64,000 bases of DNA from Beijerinckia indica subsp. indica ATCC 9039 (GTDB taxonomy: Bacteria > Pseudomonadota > Alphaproteobacteria > Rhizobiales > Beijerinckiaceae). The notes beneath the pieces are model-generated. The model saw only the letters and a program-made list of their open reading frames with translations, did not search any database and was not told the origin of the DNA. Below, one piece after another: positions 16,759 through 25,127 of the stretch (position 1 is the stretch's first letter; each line of letters starts with the position of its first letter). The stretch is taken from NCBI RefSeq assembly GCF_000019845.1, contig NC_010581.1, positions 873,501-937,500 on the forward strand. Direction: 5' to 3'. Both the position numbers and the translations under genes were made by a program.

Positions 16759-17739
16759 ATGGTGCTCAAGGACGAAGACTGGAAAATTCCACCCGAGGCC
16801 CAGCCCAAACAAGGCAATTTTCGTTTCGATCTCGAACAGACGATGAGTTCCATCGTCTCGATACGCTCACGTGTGCCGGCCGATGCCTTTACCGCCGGTA
16901 TTTTGGGGACGGAACGGTCCGGCAATGGCGTGCTGATCGACGCCGATGGTATTGTCCTGACGATCGGCTATCTCGTGACCGAAGCCGAGGAAGTCTGGCT
17001 CACCACCAATGACGGTGTGGTCGTTGCCGGCCATGTGCTCGGCATTGATCCCGCGACGGGTTTCGCCCTTGTGCAAGCGCTCGGCCGGCTGGAATTGCCC
17101 GTTATGCCGCTTGGGGAATCGCACAGCACAAGGGTCGGCGAGAGGGTGATCATTGGTGGCGCTGGCGGTGTCGCGCATGCGCTCATCGCCCATATTGTCG
17201 CCAAACAGGAATTTGCCGGCTATTGGGAATATGTCCTCGACGAGGCTTTGTTCACTGCTCCGGCGCATCCCGATTGGGGCGGCGCGGCCATGATCAGCGT
17301 GACCGGCAAGCTGCTCGGCATCGGCTCCCTGCAAGTGCCGCATCAGGTTCATGGCGAACAGGTGCTGCAGCTCAATATGATGGTGCCGATCGATTTATTG
17401 GGACCGATCTACGCGGATCTGCGGATGTATGGTCGTCCCAATCGGCCACCGCGTCCTTGGCTCGGCCTGTTTGCCGCCGAGGATCATGACAGGATCGTGG
17501 TCATTGGCTTTGCCGGTAATGGTCCAGCCAAGCGCGCGGGACTGAACGAGGGGGATACGATCCTGGCTGTCGCTGGCCATCCGGTCTCGACGCTCGTCGA
17601 TTTGTTTCGGCATATCTGGGCCCTGGGGGCCGCCGGATGCGATGTTCCGCTCACGCTTGAACGGGAAGGGGATGTGTTTGAGGTTCATCTCACATCCGCC
17701 GATCGGGAGCGCTATCTGAAATCGGCTTCAATGCATTAG
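16759..17739 (+). CDS. HtrA/S1C-like protein with all catalytic residues lost
   Basis: A 326-aa protein with a trypsin-like double beta-barrel (about 45-225) and a C-terminal PDZ domain (about 235-315, FAGNGPAKRAGLNEGDTILAV). By alignment with DegP/HtrA motifs, the catalytic His in TNNHVV is Tyr71 in TIGYLV, the Asp in DPxTDLA is Gly101 in DPATGFA, and the Ser in GNSGG is Trp173 in PDWGG. It therefore cannot be a serine protease. No signal peptide is seen, so it is probably cytosolic, possibly a scaffold or peptide-binding chaperone. Start ATG 16759 has GGAGA 6 nt upstream (16744 is an alternative). It opens a same-strand row of poorly known genes reaching to 20417. Confidence 0.8.
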   Translation: MVLKDEDWKIPPEAQPKQGNFRFDLEQTMSSIVSIRSRVPADAFTAGILGTERSGNGVLIDADGIVLTIGYLVTEAEEVWLTTNDGVVVAGHVLGIDPATGFALVQALGRLELPVMPLGESHSTRVGERVIIGGAGGVAHALIAHIVAKQEFAGYWEYVLDEALFTAPAHPDWGGAAMISVTGKLLGIGSLQVPHQVHGEQVLQLNMMVPIDLLGPIYADLRMYGRPNRPPRPWLGLFAAEDHDRIVVIGFAGNGPAKRAGLNEGDTILAVAGHPVSTLVDLFRHIWALGAAGCDVPLTLEREGDVFEVHLTSADRERYLKSASMH

Positions 17740-17862
17740 AATTTTAGCACTAGAATTTTGGGCATCATCCTTGCCTTATCGGCGAGGAGGACCACATCAG
17801 CTCTTTCATCCGTGCCGGAAGGCGAGGAGAGGCGCGCCACCGGCTCCATCATGGAGGCAAGT

Positions 17863-18234
17863 ATGCGGCATTACGCTCCTTATTTGACGGCGGAAGCTTT
17901 GGGCATTGAGGCCTGGGAACGCGACGAATTGATCGCGCTCTGGCCGAAGCTGATGATGGAAGTAGCCCCCCTCGACATGCGCCGTGCCGCTTCCGACGGC
18001 GGAACAATCTGCTGCATCGGCGGGCATATCGCTCTTGCCCATGGCATTTCAGTTCTCGGCGCCCGGCGCTATGTGCAAAACGGCGGCGCGCTGACGCCTT
18101 TGTTCTTCCCTGATCTCACCGTCAATCACGCGCATCCGGGCTGGCGGGCCAAGGGGCCGCAGGCCGCGCGCGCCATCTTGAATTTCCTGACCACCGGCAA
18201 GCCCGATTGGGATGCCGTCATGGCCACCCGCTAA
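17863..18234 (+). CDS. Conserved hypothetical protein
   Basis: A 123-aa protein without a family I can name. The start ATG 17863 has GGAGG 5 nt upstream; ATG 17851 and a longer frame are less likely. Notable segments are SDGGTICCIGGHIALAHG (two adjacent Cys, Gly-rich) and a C-terminal ARAILNFLTTGKPDWDAV helix. No signal peptide or membrane segment. The next gene, DUF5131, begins 14 nt downstream, so the two are probably one operon and may work together. Confidence 0.65.
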   Translation: MRHYAPYLTAEALGIEAWERDELIALWPKLMMEVAPLDMRRAASDGGTICCIGGHIALAHGISVLGARRYVQNGGALTPLFFPDLTVNHAHPGWRAKGPQAARAILNFLTTGKPDWDAVMATR

Positions 18235-18248
18235 GGTTCCGATCGCCT

Positions 18249-19088
18249 ATGCCTATTCTCGATATCCGCCACGCCGACAAGGTCTGGGACCCGCTTGCCG
18301 GCTGTACCCGGAAAAGCGCCGCCTGCCGCCATTGCTATGCAGAGCTTTTGACGAGCGAGGCGGCCAAGGCGGGGGAGGAATGGGCACAAGGATTTGCGGA
18401 GGCGGGCGCTTGGACAGGCAAGGTGGATCTGCGCCCTGAACGGCTCCTTCTGCCGCTCGAATGGGAGGAGCCGGCGCGGATTCTCGTCAATGCTTTGTCG
18501 GATCTGTTCCATGAATCCCTGGACAATGCGACGATCGACAAGATCTTCGCGGTCATGGCGCTTGCGCCCCGCCACACCTTTCAGGTGTTGACCAAGCGCC
18601 CCAAAACCATGCAGCCCTATATCAAGGATCCCGCAACTCCGGCGCGGATCGAGGCGGCCATGGCCGAGCTTTCTCAAGACGCGCCGAAGATTGGGGCTTG
18701 GCCGCTGCCGAATGTCTGGCTTGGCGTCACGGCGGAAAATCAGAAGGAGGCGGATCGGCGGATTCCTCTTCTGCTTGAAACCCCGGCCGCCCTGCGGTTT
18801 GCCGCAGCCGAACCCTTGCTGGAAAAGATCGATTTGAAATCAGGTGTTTGGCTGAAAGAAGGGGGCGGTGGGCTCGACTGGGTGTTAGCCGGCGGTGAAA
18901 CCGGAAGCGAGGCGCAGAAATGCCAGCCCGATTGGGCGCGAGCCGTGCGGGATCAATGCGCCGCCAATGGGACGGCCTTTTTCTGGACGCAATGGGGCGA
19001 GCATGTTCCCGCGCAGGAAAGCGCCAGTCCGGTCGGGCAAACGCTCGACGGTGTGACGCATGAGGCTTATCCCGTGAACCGCTCTTGA
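18249..19088 (+). CDS. DUF5131 (phage Gp37/Gp68-like) protein
   Basis: A 279-aa protein of the family named after phage Gp37/Gp68. The opening VWDPLAGCTRKSAACRHCYA contains Cys19, Cys26 and Cys29 in the family spacing C-x6-C-x2-C; a metal or Fe-S site is often suggested, and the fold resembles a radical-SAM-like barrel, but the activity is not established. Further family segments are DLFHE, FQVLTKRP, NVWLGVTAENQ and WVLAGGETG. Length is normal. No other phage-like genes are near, so this is a chromosomal member. The start ATG 18249 lacks a strong ribosome site, which fits coupling to the gene 14 nt upstream. Confidence 0.85.
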   Translation: MPILDIRHADKVWDPLAGCTRKSAACRHCYAELLTSEAAKAGEEWAQGFAEAGAWTGKVDLRPERLLLPLEWEEPARILVNALSDLFHESLDNATIDKIFAVMALAPRHTFQVLTKRPKTMQPYIKDPATPARIEAAMAELSQDAPKIGAWPLPNVWLGVTAENQKEADRRIPLLLETPAALRFAAAEPLLEKIDLKSGVWLKEGGGGLDWVLAGGETGSEAQKCQPDWARAVRDQCAANGTAFFWTQWGEHVPAQESASPVGQTLDGVTHEAYPVNRS

Positions 19089-19181
19089 AATCCTGATCAT
19101 TTCGGGTTTTCTTGGACATGCAGCCTGGTCACGAACACAATGTCCTTTTTTGGGTCGTGATCGGGGCAAGGGAAGAGGCCA

Positions 19182-19526
19182 ATGGCGGTGCCGAGAACGG
19201 TCAGCGAACATCTCGCCGACCTCAAAAGCCAGATTAAAAGCGTTGATCTGGCCGATCATGTCTCCTTTATCGTCGCGGCGCGGCATTGCGCCGAGACTTT
19301 TCGCCGTTACATGGCGGTTAACGGCACGCAAAGTCTCGCGATCGACAATCTTGTGTCCAAATGTTCGATCCTGGTCGAGGCCCTGAAGGCCAAGCCCCCT
19401 GAATCGCAAGAGGCTCTTCGCCGGTTGCGTCGGGATGCCCTTGATGCGGCGGACACCCTCACCGGCTATCTCTCCGATGCCGAGCCGGCGCATGAGGCGC
19501 GCATTCTTCCTCTCGTCCGGCGATAA
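19182..19526 (+). CDS. Small helical hypothetical protein
   Basis: A 114-aa, nearly all-helical, charged protein with no recognised domain, signal or membrane segment. Stretches such as VSFIVAARHCAETFRRYM and EALRRLRRDALDAADTL look amphipathic, suitable for a small bundle or coiled coil. It ends 12 nt before the Clp1-like gene, so the two are probably co-translated and may interact. Start ATG 19182, with an AAGAGG site 4-5 nt upstream. Confidence 0.6.
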   Translation: MAVPRTVSEHLADLKSQIKSVDLADHVSFIVAARHCAETFRRYMAVNGTQSLAIDNLVSKCSILVEALKAKPPESQEALRRLRRDALDAADTLTGYLSDAEPAHEARILPLVRR

Positions 19527-19538
19527 AAGCGTCCTTCG

Positions 19539-20417
19539 GTGGCAGACGGTTTGGTTCCCCTTTCGGATTGTCCCGCCGATTGGCGGGCGCTGCTTGAACT
19601 CCTGCCGAGGCTCAGCTGGCAAAAGCTGATGGTCATCGGCGGGCCGGATCGCGGCAAGGCGCTGTTTTGCCGTCTTTTGCTTGATCGCCTTGAAGAATCG
19701 AGGATCGCATCCTTCCTTCTCGATGCCGATATCAGCCAGAATCTCATGCCGCCACCGGCTTGTGTCACTTTGGGAAGAGAGCAGGGACACTGGGAGACCC
19801 GCGCCTTTCGTTTCGTCGGCGGTGTCGATCCTGTGCCAAGGCTTGCGGCGATCACCGCGGCCTGCGCTGAATTGGCGCAAGACGTGCCGGGACGCCTCGT
19901 CATCAAAACCTCAGGCCTCGTCAATCCGGCTGGCCGCCAGCTCAAACGCTTGAAATTCTCGGCGCTCGACCCCGATTGCGTCGTCGCCCTTGTGAAGCCT
20001 GATGATGCGCTGGAACCGATCCTTGCCATGGCAGACCCTTCGCGCTTGCATCTTTTGCCTGCCTGGCCGGACCTGCTGCCCCGTAACGCGGCGGCGCGTG
20101 CCCTGGCGCGGCTAACGGCCTTTCAGCGCCTCCTCACTGGGGCAAAGGTCAGGGTTTTTCAGGGGCAAGGGTTCGAGTTGCTTGAAACGGAGGTCCTTGA
20201 GCCTGACGTGACCTATCTCTGCGGCCTCGCTGATCAAAGCGGCAAGGATCTCGGCCTTGGCCTGCTTCTTAGCTGCGACCGCCCGGCTGGAACGGCGCAT
20301 GTGCTGACGGCTTTCAAGGGGGAGGGCGTCACACGGCTTCGGATCGGCATGCAGGCGCCCGAGGAATTACAGGATTATGATCCGGCAAGACCTTTCCTGA
20401 CCGGTCACGACGCCTGA
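19539..20417 (+). CDS. Clp1/Grc3-like P-loop protein (polynucleotide kinase family)
   Basis: A 292-aa protein resembling the Clp1_P domain of eukaryotic and archaeal Clp1/Grc3 RNA 5'-kinases. Seen in order: P-loop MVIGGPDRGKALFC (Gly34 to Lys40), LLDADISQN (62-68, like DxDxGQ), RFVGGVDP (like FVGxxSP), and LVIKTSGLVNPAGRQLKRL (121-139, like the DTxG segment), then LDPDCVVAL. Oddities: the residue after the P-loop Lys is Ala41, not Ser/Thr, and the Asp of the DTxG motif is Lys123. Mg-ATP handling may be impaired. Start is GTG 19539. It sits 12 nt behind a small helical protein. Bacterial members are poorly studied; an RNA-end role is inference. Confidence 0.72.
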   Translation: MADGLVPLSDCPADWRALLELLPRLSWQKLMVIGGPDRGKALFCRLLLDRLEESRIASFLLDADISQNLMPPPACVTLGREQGHWETRAFRFVGGVDPVPRLAAITAACAELAQDVPGRLVIKTSGLVNPAGRQLKRLKFSALDPDCVVALVKPDDALEPILAMADPSRLHLLPAWPDLLPRNAAARALARLTAFQRLLTGAKVRVFQGQGFELLETEVLEPDVTYLCGLADQSGKDLGLGLLLSCDRPAGTAHVLTAFKGEGVTRLRIGMQAPEELQDYDPARPFLTGHDA

Positions 20418-20989
20418 AGCACAGCCGCTGCCATGCGCAAACATTGTTCGAAGCCCGTCAGGTCTTCATAAAGCTGGTCCTGCGGCGCGTCGACAACGAC
20501 AAGCGGATGATTTTGCAGGGCAAGGCAGGCATCGATCATCAGATTATCCGCATTGCCGAAATCTTCGACCATCAAGCCCGTGGAATCGCGCAAATATCCG
20601 CTTTGTTCGTCGAACGTGACGTGATCGAATCGCGCGACTCTGGCGGCGAGGTCCGCTGCGACATTGGTGTAGCCAAAGACCGGTTTGCCACGGCCCGCCA
20701 TATACCCCAGTTCGAAGACCGAGCCCACATCCGCGCCGGGACCGCGAAAGGGCGTCAGATTGACGATGACCGCATCGGCTCGTTCCATCATGGCGAGATT
20801 GGCCTTGTAGATGGCCTGATCGATTCGAGTACCGGTCGGCAGTCCGATGATGTCATTGTCGAGGGGGAACAGGCCCTCGAAGCCATGCGCTAAGCACAGC
20901 CTCTGCTTGCGGCGGCCGATCTCGGCCGCATTGACGAGAAACACTTCGGGGCCGGCTAAATAAAGAGTGGGTCGTTGGGCTACGTTCAT
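20405..20989 (-). CDS. Nucleoside 2-deoxyribosyltransferase-like protein
   Basis: A 194-aa protein of the nucleoside 2-deoxyribosyltransferase fold, which moves or hydrolyses the deoxyribosyl group of nucleosides. Family signatures are LYLAGPEVF at the start, ERADAVIVNLTPFRGPGAD, and SVFELGYMAGRGKPV, in which Glu94 fits the catalytic nucleophile. Start ATG 20989 (an in-frame extension to 21013 is less likely). Its 3' end overlaps that of the convergent Clp1-like gene by 13 nt. It is probably a salvage or nucleotide-sanitation enzyme; the exact substrate is open. Confidence 0.82.
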   Translation of the reverse strand: MNVAQRPTLYLAGPEVFLVNAAEIGRRKQRLCLAHGFEGLFPLDNDIIGLPTGTRIDQAIYKANLAMMERADAVIVNLTPFRGPGADVGSVFELGYMAGRGKPVFGYTNVAADLAARVARFDHVTFDEQSGYLRDSTGLMVEDFGNADNLMIDACLALQNHPLVVVDAPQDQLYEDLTGFEQCLRMAAAVLQAS

Positions 20990-21068
20990 AAGGAAATTGT
21001 AAAACCTCTGCACTCAATGTGTCTTCGAAGCAAAGCTTTCGCGGTCAAAACAGGGTTCGTCGAGGCTC

Positions 21069-21938
21069 ATGAGCGGGACCTTTACTTTATACAATGGCAG
21101 TGCCGAGATCCGCGTCGATCGGCGCGGTGCCGAAATTCTTCTCTGGAAGATCGGCGGGCGCGATCTTCTGTGGCGTAAAGATCCAGCGATCTGGAATGCG
21201 ACCGCACCGATTCTCTTCCCCGTGGTCGGCTGGACGCGTCATGGCGAGATCCGGGTCGATGACCGGTCCTATCCGCTCGGCTTACATGGGTTCGCCAGTA
21301 CACGCGATTTCACACTCATAAACCGCAAAGCGGATGAGGCCTGGTTGAGCCTTGCGGCGGATGAGACGACGAAAGCCCTTTATCCGTTCGATTTCGTCCT
21401 GACGGTCCACTATGCCGTGCACCCGCAGAGCGTCGTTGTGACGCTCCTCGTGGAAAACAAGGATGATCGCCCCATGCCCTATGCCTGCGGCCTGCATCCG
21501 GGTTTTGCCTGGCGGCATCAAGGCGAGGGGGCCTGGATCGAATTCGATGCTTGCGAGGATCCATCCGTGCCGCTGATCTCCGAGCACGGCTTGTTCCTGC
21601 CGGAAACGCGGCCGATTCCCCTGCAAGGCCAAAGGCTCGATTTGTCGGCGGATCTTTTGACGCAGGAAGCTTTGTGCTTCTTGAACCTCCACGGCCGGGG
21701 CCTCACCTTCCATCAAGGTGCTGGCGCTGCGCTGCGTGTTGATCTGGATCATTTCCCCCATCTGGCGCTCTGGGCGCGGCCACCAGCGCCTTTCCTGTCG
21801 ATCGAAGCCTGGACCGGACATGGCGATCCCGCCGATTTCGAGGGTGACCTCTATGCCAAGCCTTCAATGCTCGTGCTGGCGCCAGGTGCTACCGGGCGTC
21901 ACGCGGTAACTTGGACATTTTGCCGCGAAACCGTCTGA
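21069..21938 (+). CDS. Aldose 1-epimerase family protein (LacX-like)
   Basis: A 289-aa galactose-mutarotase-fold protein. The two family histidines fit His73 (GLHGFAS) and His143 (GLHPGFAW), and a Glu near the C-terminus lies in SIEAWTGHGD. It matches the LacX-like branch more than canonical GalM. The likely role is anomer interconversion of a sugar or sugar phosphate. Start ATG 21069. The GNAT gene follows after 49 nt on the same strand. Confidence 0.85.
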   Translation: MSGTFTLYNGSAEIRVDRRGAEILLWKIGGRDLLWRKDPAIWNATAPILFPVVGWTRHGEIRVDDRSYPLGLHGFASTRDFTLINRKADEAWLSLAADETTKALYPFDFVLTVHYAVHPQSVVVTLLVENKDDRPMPYACGLHPGFAWRHQGEGAWIEFDACEDPSVPLISEHGLFLPETRPIPLQGQRLDLSADLLTQEALCFLNLHGRGLTFHQGAGAALRVDLDHFPHLALWARPPAPFLSIEAWTGHGDPADFEGDLYAKPSMLVLAPGATGRHAVTWTFCRETV

Positions 21939-21987
21939 ACCTGTTTTGCGTTGGCTCTGCAGACATTTGAAAAAGGGAGGATATCGG

Positions 21988-22266
21988 ATGCATGAAGTCG
22001 TCGATAACATTGCTCGTCATCGCTTCGAAATGAAAGTCGGCGAAGATGTCGCTTTCATTACTTATGAACAAGACAACGGCCGTTTGATCCTGCTGCATAC
22101 GGAAGTGCCGCCAAGCCTGGGCGGACGCGGCATAGGCTCAGCCATGGCCCAAGCCATTCTCGAAGACGCGCGCCGCAATGGCCGGCCGATTGTCGCCTGC
22201 TGCGAATTCGTCGCCTCCTATGTCAAACGCCATCCGGAATATGCGGAAGTGACCAAATGTAACTAA
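21988..22266 (+). CDS. GNAT-like acetyltransferase, short YjdJ type
   Basis: A 92-aa protein of the compact GNAT family (Gcn5-related, YjdJ/NATD1-like). The acetyl-CoA pyrophosphate loop is GGRGIGSAMA, followed by a helix and the CCEFVASYVKRHPEY segment typical of the group. Start ATG 21988 has GGGAGGA 7 nt upstream. The substrate is unknown; small proteins of this type are seldom characterised. It probably shares a transcript with the aldose-epimerase-like gene. Confidence 0.82.
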   Translation: MHEVVDNIARHRFEMKVGEDVAFITYEQDNGRLILLHTEVPPSLGGRGIGSAMAQAILEDARRNGRPIVACCEFVASYVKRHPEYAEVTKCN

Positions 22267-22267
22267 A

Positions 22268-22329
22268 TCCTTCGTCCCGAAGGACTGAGGCATCGGACCC
22301 AAAGGGGATATCCCTTTCCGGTTCGATGC
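22268..22329. repeat. Hairpin plus GATGC-bounded palindrome
   Basis: TCCTTCG/CGAAGGA (22268-22284) forms a 7-bp hairpin just after the GNAT stop. Next to it, GCATCG and CGATGC (22290-22329) bound an inner AAAGGG/CCCTTT stem. The second part has the layout of the dispersed GATGC repeats at 13528, 25018, 31879 and 41299 and ends in GATGCTCTAG. Confidence 0.55.
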
Positions 22330-22402
22330 TCTAGAAACGCCGCATCTTTTCCATTCTCCCGCGCGGAGGATGGATGTTTGGATACGGCCGGAGGCGGGAC
22401 GC

Positions 22403-23365
22403 ATGGGAATGGAGACGAAAACCGGGGTTTTGGACGAGACTGGAATTCTACGCCCTTCCACTGGCAGCGCTCTCCTGATCGATGGCAAACGCGCATCCGA
22501 GCGGATGTTGGCCTCCATCGCCGAAAAAGCCCAAATCCTTATCAATGGCGGCATCAAGCCGGGACTCGCCGTCATTCTGGTCGGGGAGGATCCAGCGAGC
22601 CAGGTCTATGTCAAATCGAAGGGCCATACGGCCGTGGCCTGCGGCTTCCATTCGGTGCAGCATGATCTGCCGGTCTCGACCACCGAGGAGGAAATTCTCG
22701 ACCTTATCGCAAGGCTCAACGCTGATCCGACGATTCATGGCATTTTGATGCAATTGCCCTTGCCGGGCGGCGCCGATCCCACAAGGATCATCGAATCGAT
22801 CGCGCCCTCCAAGGATGTCGATGGGCTGCATCCGCTCAATGCCGGACTTTTGGCAGTCGGGAATTTTCACCGCGCACTCATTCCCTGCACGCCGGCTGGA
22901 TGTGTGCATCTGCTTGATCAGACAGCGGCGGAGCTCGGCGTTGATCTGGCCGGGGCGGAAGCGGTTGTCGTCGGCCGATCCAATCTCGTCGGGAAGCCGA
23001 TCGCTCAATTGCTGCTTGCCCGCAATGCGACCGTGACCCTGGCGCATTCGAAAAGCCGGGATTTGCCCGCTATCATCAGCCGCGCCGATCTTCTCGTCGC
23101 CGCGGTCGGGCGGCCGGAAATGATCCGTGGGAACTGGATCAAGCCCGGTGCCATCGTCCTTGATGTCGGCATTAATCGCCTGCCGGCTGAGGGATTAACC
23201 GCTTCCGGCAAGCCAAAGAGCCGGCTCGTCGGCGATGTCGCGCGCGAGGAGGCGTTGACACGCGCGGCCGCTATCACGCCCGTGCCGGGTGGCGTCGGCC
23301 CCATGACGATTGCCATGTTGATGGCCAATACATTGCGCGCGGCTGAAGCTTACGCTGGTCTATAG
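22403..23365 (+). CDS. folD: FolD: methylene-THF dehydrogenase / methenyl-THF cyclohydrolase
   Basis: A cytosolic bifunctional enzyme interconverting 5,10-methylene-, 5,10-methenyl- and 10-formyl-tetrahydrofolate with NADP+. Seen: [20 protein letters not shown] with the conserved Tyr and catalytic Lys, [20 protein letters not shown], the nucleotide site [12 protein letters not shown], and the C-terminal [12 protein letters not shown]. About 320 aa, slightly longer than usual because of an N-terminal extension before SALLIDGK. Start ATG 22403 has GGAGG 8 nt upstream; ATG 22370 is an alternative. A terminator follows. Confidence 0.95.
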   Translation: MGMETKTGVLDETGILRPSTGSALLIDGKRASERMLASIAEKAQILINGGIKPGLAVILVGEDPASQVYVKSKGHTAVACGFHSVQHDLPVSTTEEEILDLIARLNADPTIHGILMQLPLPGGADPTRIIESIAPSKDVDGLHPLNAGLLAVGNFHRALIPCTPAGCVHLLDQTAAELGVDLAGAEAVVVGRSNLVGKPIAQLLLARNATVTLAHSKSRDLPAIISRADLLVAAVGRPEMIRGNWIKPGAIVLDVGINRLPAEGLTASGKPKSRLVGDVAREEALTRAAAITPVPGGVGPMTIAMLMANTLRAAEAYAGL

Positions 23366-23367
23366 AG

Positions 23368-23393
23368 GCGACTTGCGAGGATAGTCGCTTTTT
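23368..23393 (+). terminator. folD intrinsic terminator
   Basis: GCGACT (23368-23373) and AGTCGC (23383-23388) form a short stem followed directly by five T residues, right after the folD stop. Confidence 0.65.
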
Positions 23394-23490
23394 GGCCACA
23401 GGGTTTTATGAAATGTCGTTTATTTTATCTTTGTTAACCTTGCGGCAACCTTAAACCTTTTTGATAGCGTCACCCGAATTCGAGGTGGCG

Positions 23491-25014
23491 ATGAGCAAGC
23501 GGTTCGATTGGGACGCGCGAAACAATAATGGCCGCGACGCCAATGGCTTGGAACTGGATTTCCATGCCTTGTGGCAGGCTGTCTTGCGCCAGAAATGGCG
23601 GCTGGTCACGCCGGCTTTGGTCGTTCTTGCCGTACTCGGCTTGTGGCTGGCCTTGGTGCCGCCCCGCTATACAGCGGTGGCGCGGGTTGCCGGGGTGGCG
23701 CCGGAGAATGGGCTCGAAAGCCCGTTGGACGGGGTGACATTGGCGCGCGCCTCCTCACAGGACGCGCCGCAGTCCGTTTTGGAGCCGAAGGCTCTGAAAA
23801 ATCAACTCCTTTTGCTTTCCTCCGAGGATTTCGCCCGCCGCGCCCTTTCGGAATTGCGCGACAGCGGGGATCTGCCGACGAGCGTTGAGCTTGCCGATCT
23901 GGAAAATGGCGCCGTCTCTGCCAGGACAGGGCAGGCTTTACGGCCGCTGTTACGACGGATCGGTTTCCAGGCCGCTGCGGAATCCGCCCCCGACAGCCTT
24001 CTCCTTGACTGGCTGCGTCGCGGGCTGGCGATCAAGGTGCGTGAAGGAACGAGCGATCTTTCCATCACTTTCGAGGCCGAGGATGCCGGGCTTGCGGCCA
24101 AGGTCGCCAATAAATATGCCGAGCTCTATCTCGACCTGCAGCCCTCCGCGAATAGCGTCGCGGCGGCTGTGGCAGCGCGGCAGTCCGCTTTCCCGCATCA
24201 CCCTTCCGTGCTGGTGCTGGGTCCTCTGGCGACTTTGATGATCGGTTTCGCGGCCCTCTTTGCCAGGGAATATCGGGCAGGACGCTTGGCGCCGGCGAGC
24301 GCCGCCATGCTCCAGCAGCCGCGCGCCCTTGGCGAAATCAAATTATTCGCGCGTTTCGATGAAAGACCTTCGGCCGAAGGGCCGGGTGGCCTTTATCCTC
24401 TCCCATCACCGCAGGCAAATGAGATGGCGGATGCGGCCGAGATTGCCGTGCGCATTCGCAAAAGCCGGCGGGATGACCTTGCGACCCACATCGTCGTGAC
24501 GGGAGTCAATCTCGCTGGCAAAAGTGCGCGGCCGATGATCGGCCTTGGCCGCCAATTGGCCCAGGAAGGCCGCACAATTCTCGTCGATCTCGACGGCGCC
24601 TGGCAGGGGGAAAATCCCGCCTCCGACAAGGTTGAGGAAAAGCCAGGCCTTGCGGAAGTGCTGGACGGGCAGGCCTCCTTCGCCGAAGCCATTCGGCGCG
24701 ATCCGGCCTCGCGCCTGCATATTCTGCTCGCTGAGCCGGACCGGTCTTTCGACCTGCGCGCCTTCGATGTCGTGTTCGAGGCCTTGTCGCAAACCTATGA
24801 TTTTGTCCTGGTCACCGCGCCGCCGCTGGATCAAAGCCCGCTCGCCAGCAGACTCACCGCCAAGGCGAATCTCGTGATTCTGGCGACGCTCGCGCAGCAT
24901 GAGCGCCTGATTGAATCCGCCCATGCGGATTTGCGGCAAAATACGGGCTGTGAAGTGCTCGTCATCGGGGTCGGCGGCAGGCTCATGCCGCGCCTCGTTG
25001 AAAATGCAGCATGA
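23491..25014 (+). CDS. Wzz/BY-kinase-like polysaccharide co-polymerase with degenerate kinase
   Basis: A 507-aa inner-membrane protein. The first hydrophobic segment (about 40-60, LVTPALVVLAVLGLWLALVP) precedes a periplasmic Wzz-like region. A second membrane segment lies at about 237-255 (VLVLGPLATLMIGFAALFA), then a cytosolic P-loop domain. Walker A fits GVNLAGKS and Walker A' TILVDLDGAW. At the expected Walker B site YDFVLVTAPPLD a hydrophobic/Thr run replaces the usual Asp, and the C-terminus lacks a Tyr cluster. A real tyrosine kinase is therefore doubtful; chain-length control of exopolysaccharide is the likelier role. Start ATG 23491 has GAGG 5-6 nt upstream. It stands away from the main export genes at 59.7 kb. 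Confidence 0.8.
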   Translation: MSKRFDWDARNNNGRDANGLELDFHALWQAVLRQKWRLVTPALVVLAVLGLWLALVPPRYTAVARVAGVAPENGLESPLDGVTLARASSQDAPQSVLEPKALKNQLLLLSSEDFARRALSELRDSGDLPTSVELADLENGAVSARTGQALRPLLRRIGFQAAAESAPDSLLLDWLRRGLAIKVREGTSDLSITFEAEDAGLAAKVANKYAELYLDLQPSANSVAAAVAARQSAFPHHPSVLVLGPLATLMIGFAALFAREYRAGRLAPASAAMLQQPRALGEIKLFARFDERPSAEGPGGLYPLPSPQANEMADAAEIAVRIRKSRRDDLATHIVVTGVNLAGKSARPMIGLGRQLAQEGRTILVDLDGAWQGENPASDKVEEKPGLAEVLDGQASFAEAIRRDPASRLHILLAEPDRSFDLRAFDVVFEALSQTYDFVLVTAPPLDQSPLASRLTAKANLVILATLAQHERLIESAHADLRQNTGCEVLVIGVGGRLMPRLVENAA

Positions 25015-25017
25015 AAT

Positions 25018-25119
25018 CTAGAGCATCAGCCCCAAAAGTGGCTCCCACTTTTGGGGCTGATGCGTTTTCAAAAAGATAGAGCATTGGGCAGGGTTCAATT
25101 TGAAAGTCCGATGCTCTAG
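25018..25119. repeat. Composite intergenic repeat, copy B (inverted)
   Basis: This copy begins 3 nt after the stop of the co-polymerase gene. It contains the hairpin CCCCAAAAGTGG/CCCACTTTTGGGG and then a GATGCTCT-bounded dyad, i.e. copy A (13528-13635) in reverse orientation. It sits between convergent genes and may also act as a transcription end. Confidence 0.78.
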
Positions 25120-25127
25120 CGTTTCGA

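Noticed and set aside
18249..19088. Possible prophage signal from a phage Gp37/Gp68-like gene
   Set aside because: No integrase, structural, lysis or packaging gene nearby; DUF5131 is often chromosomal.
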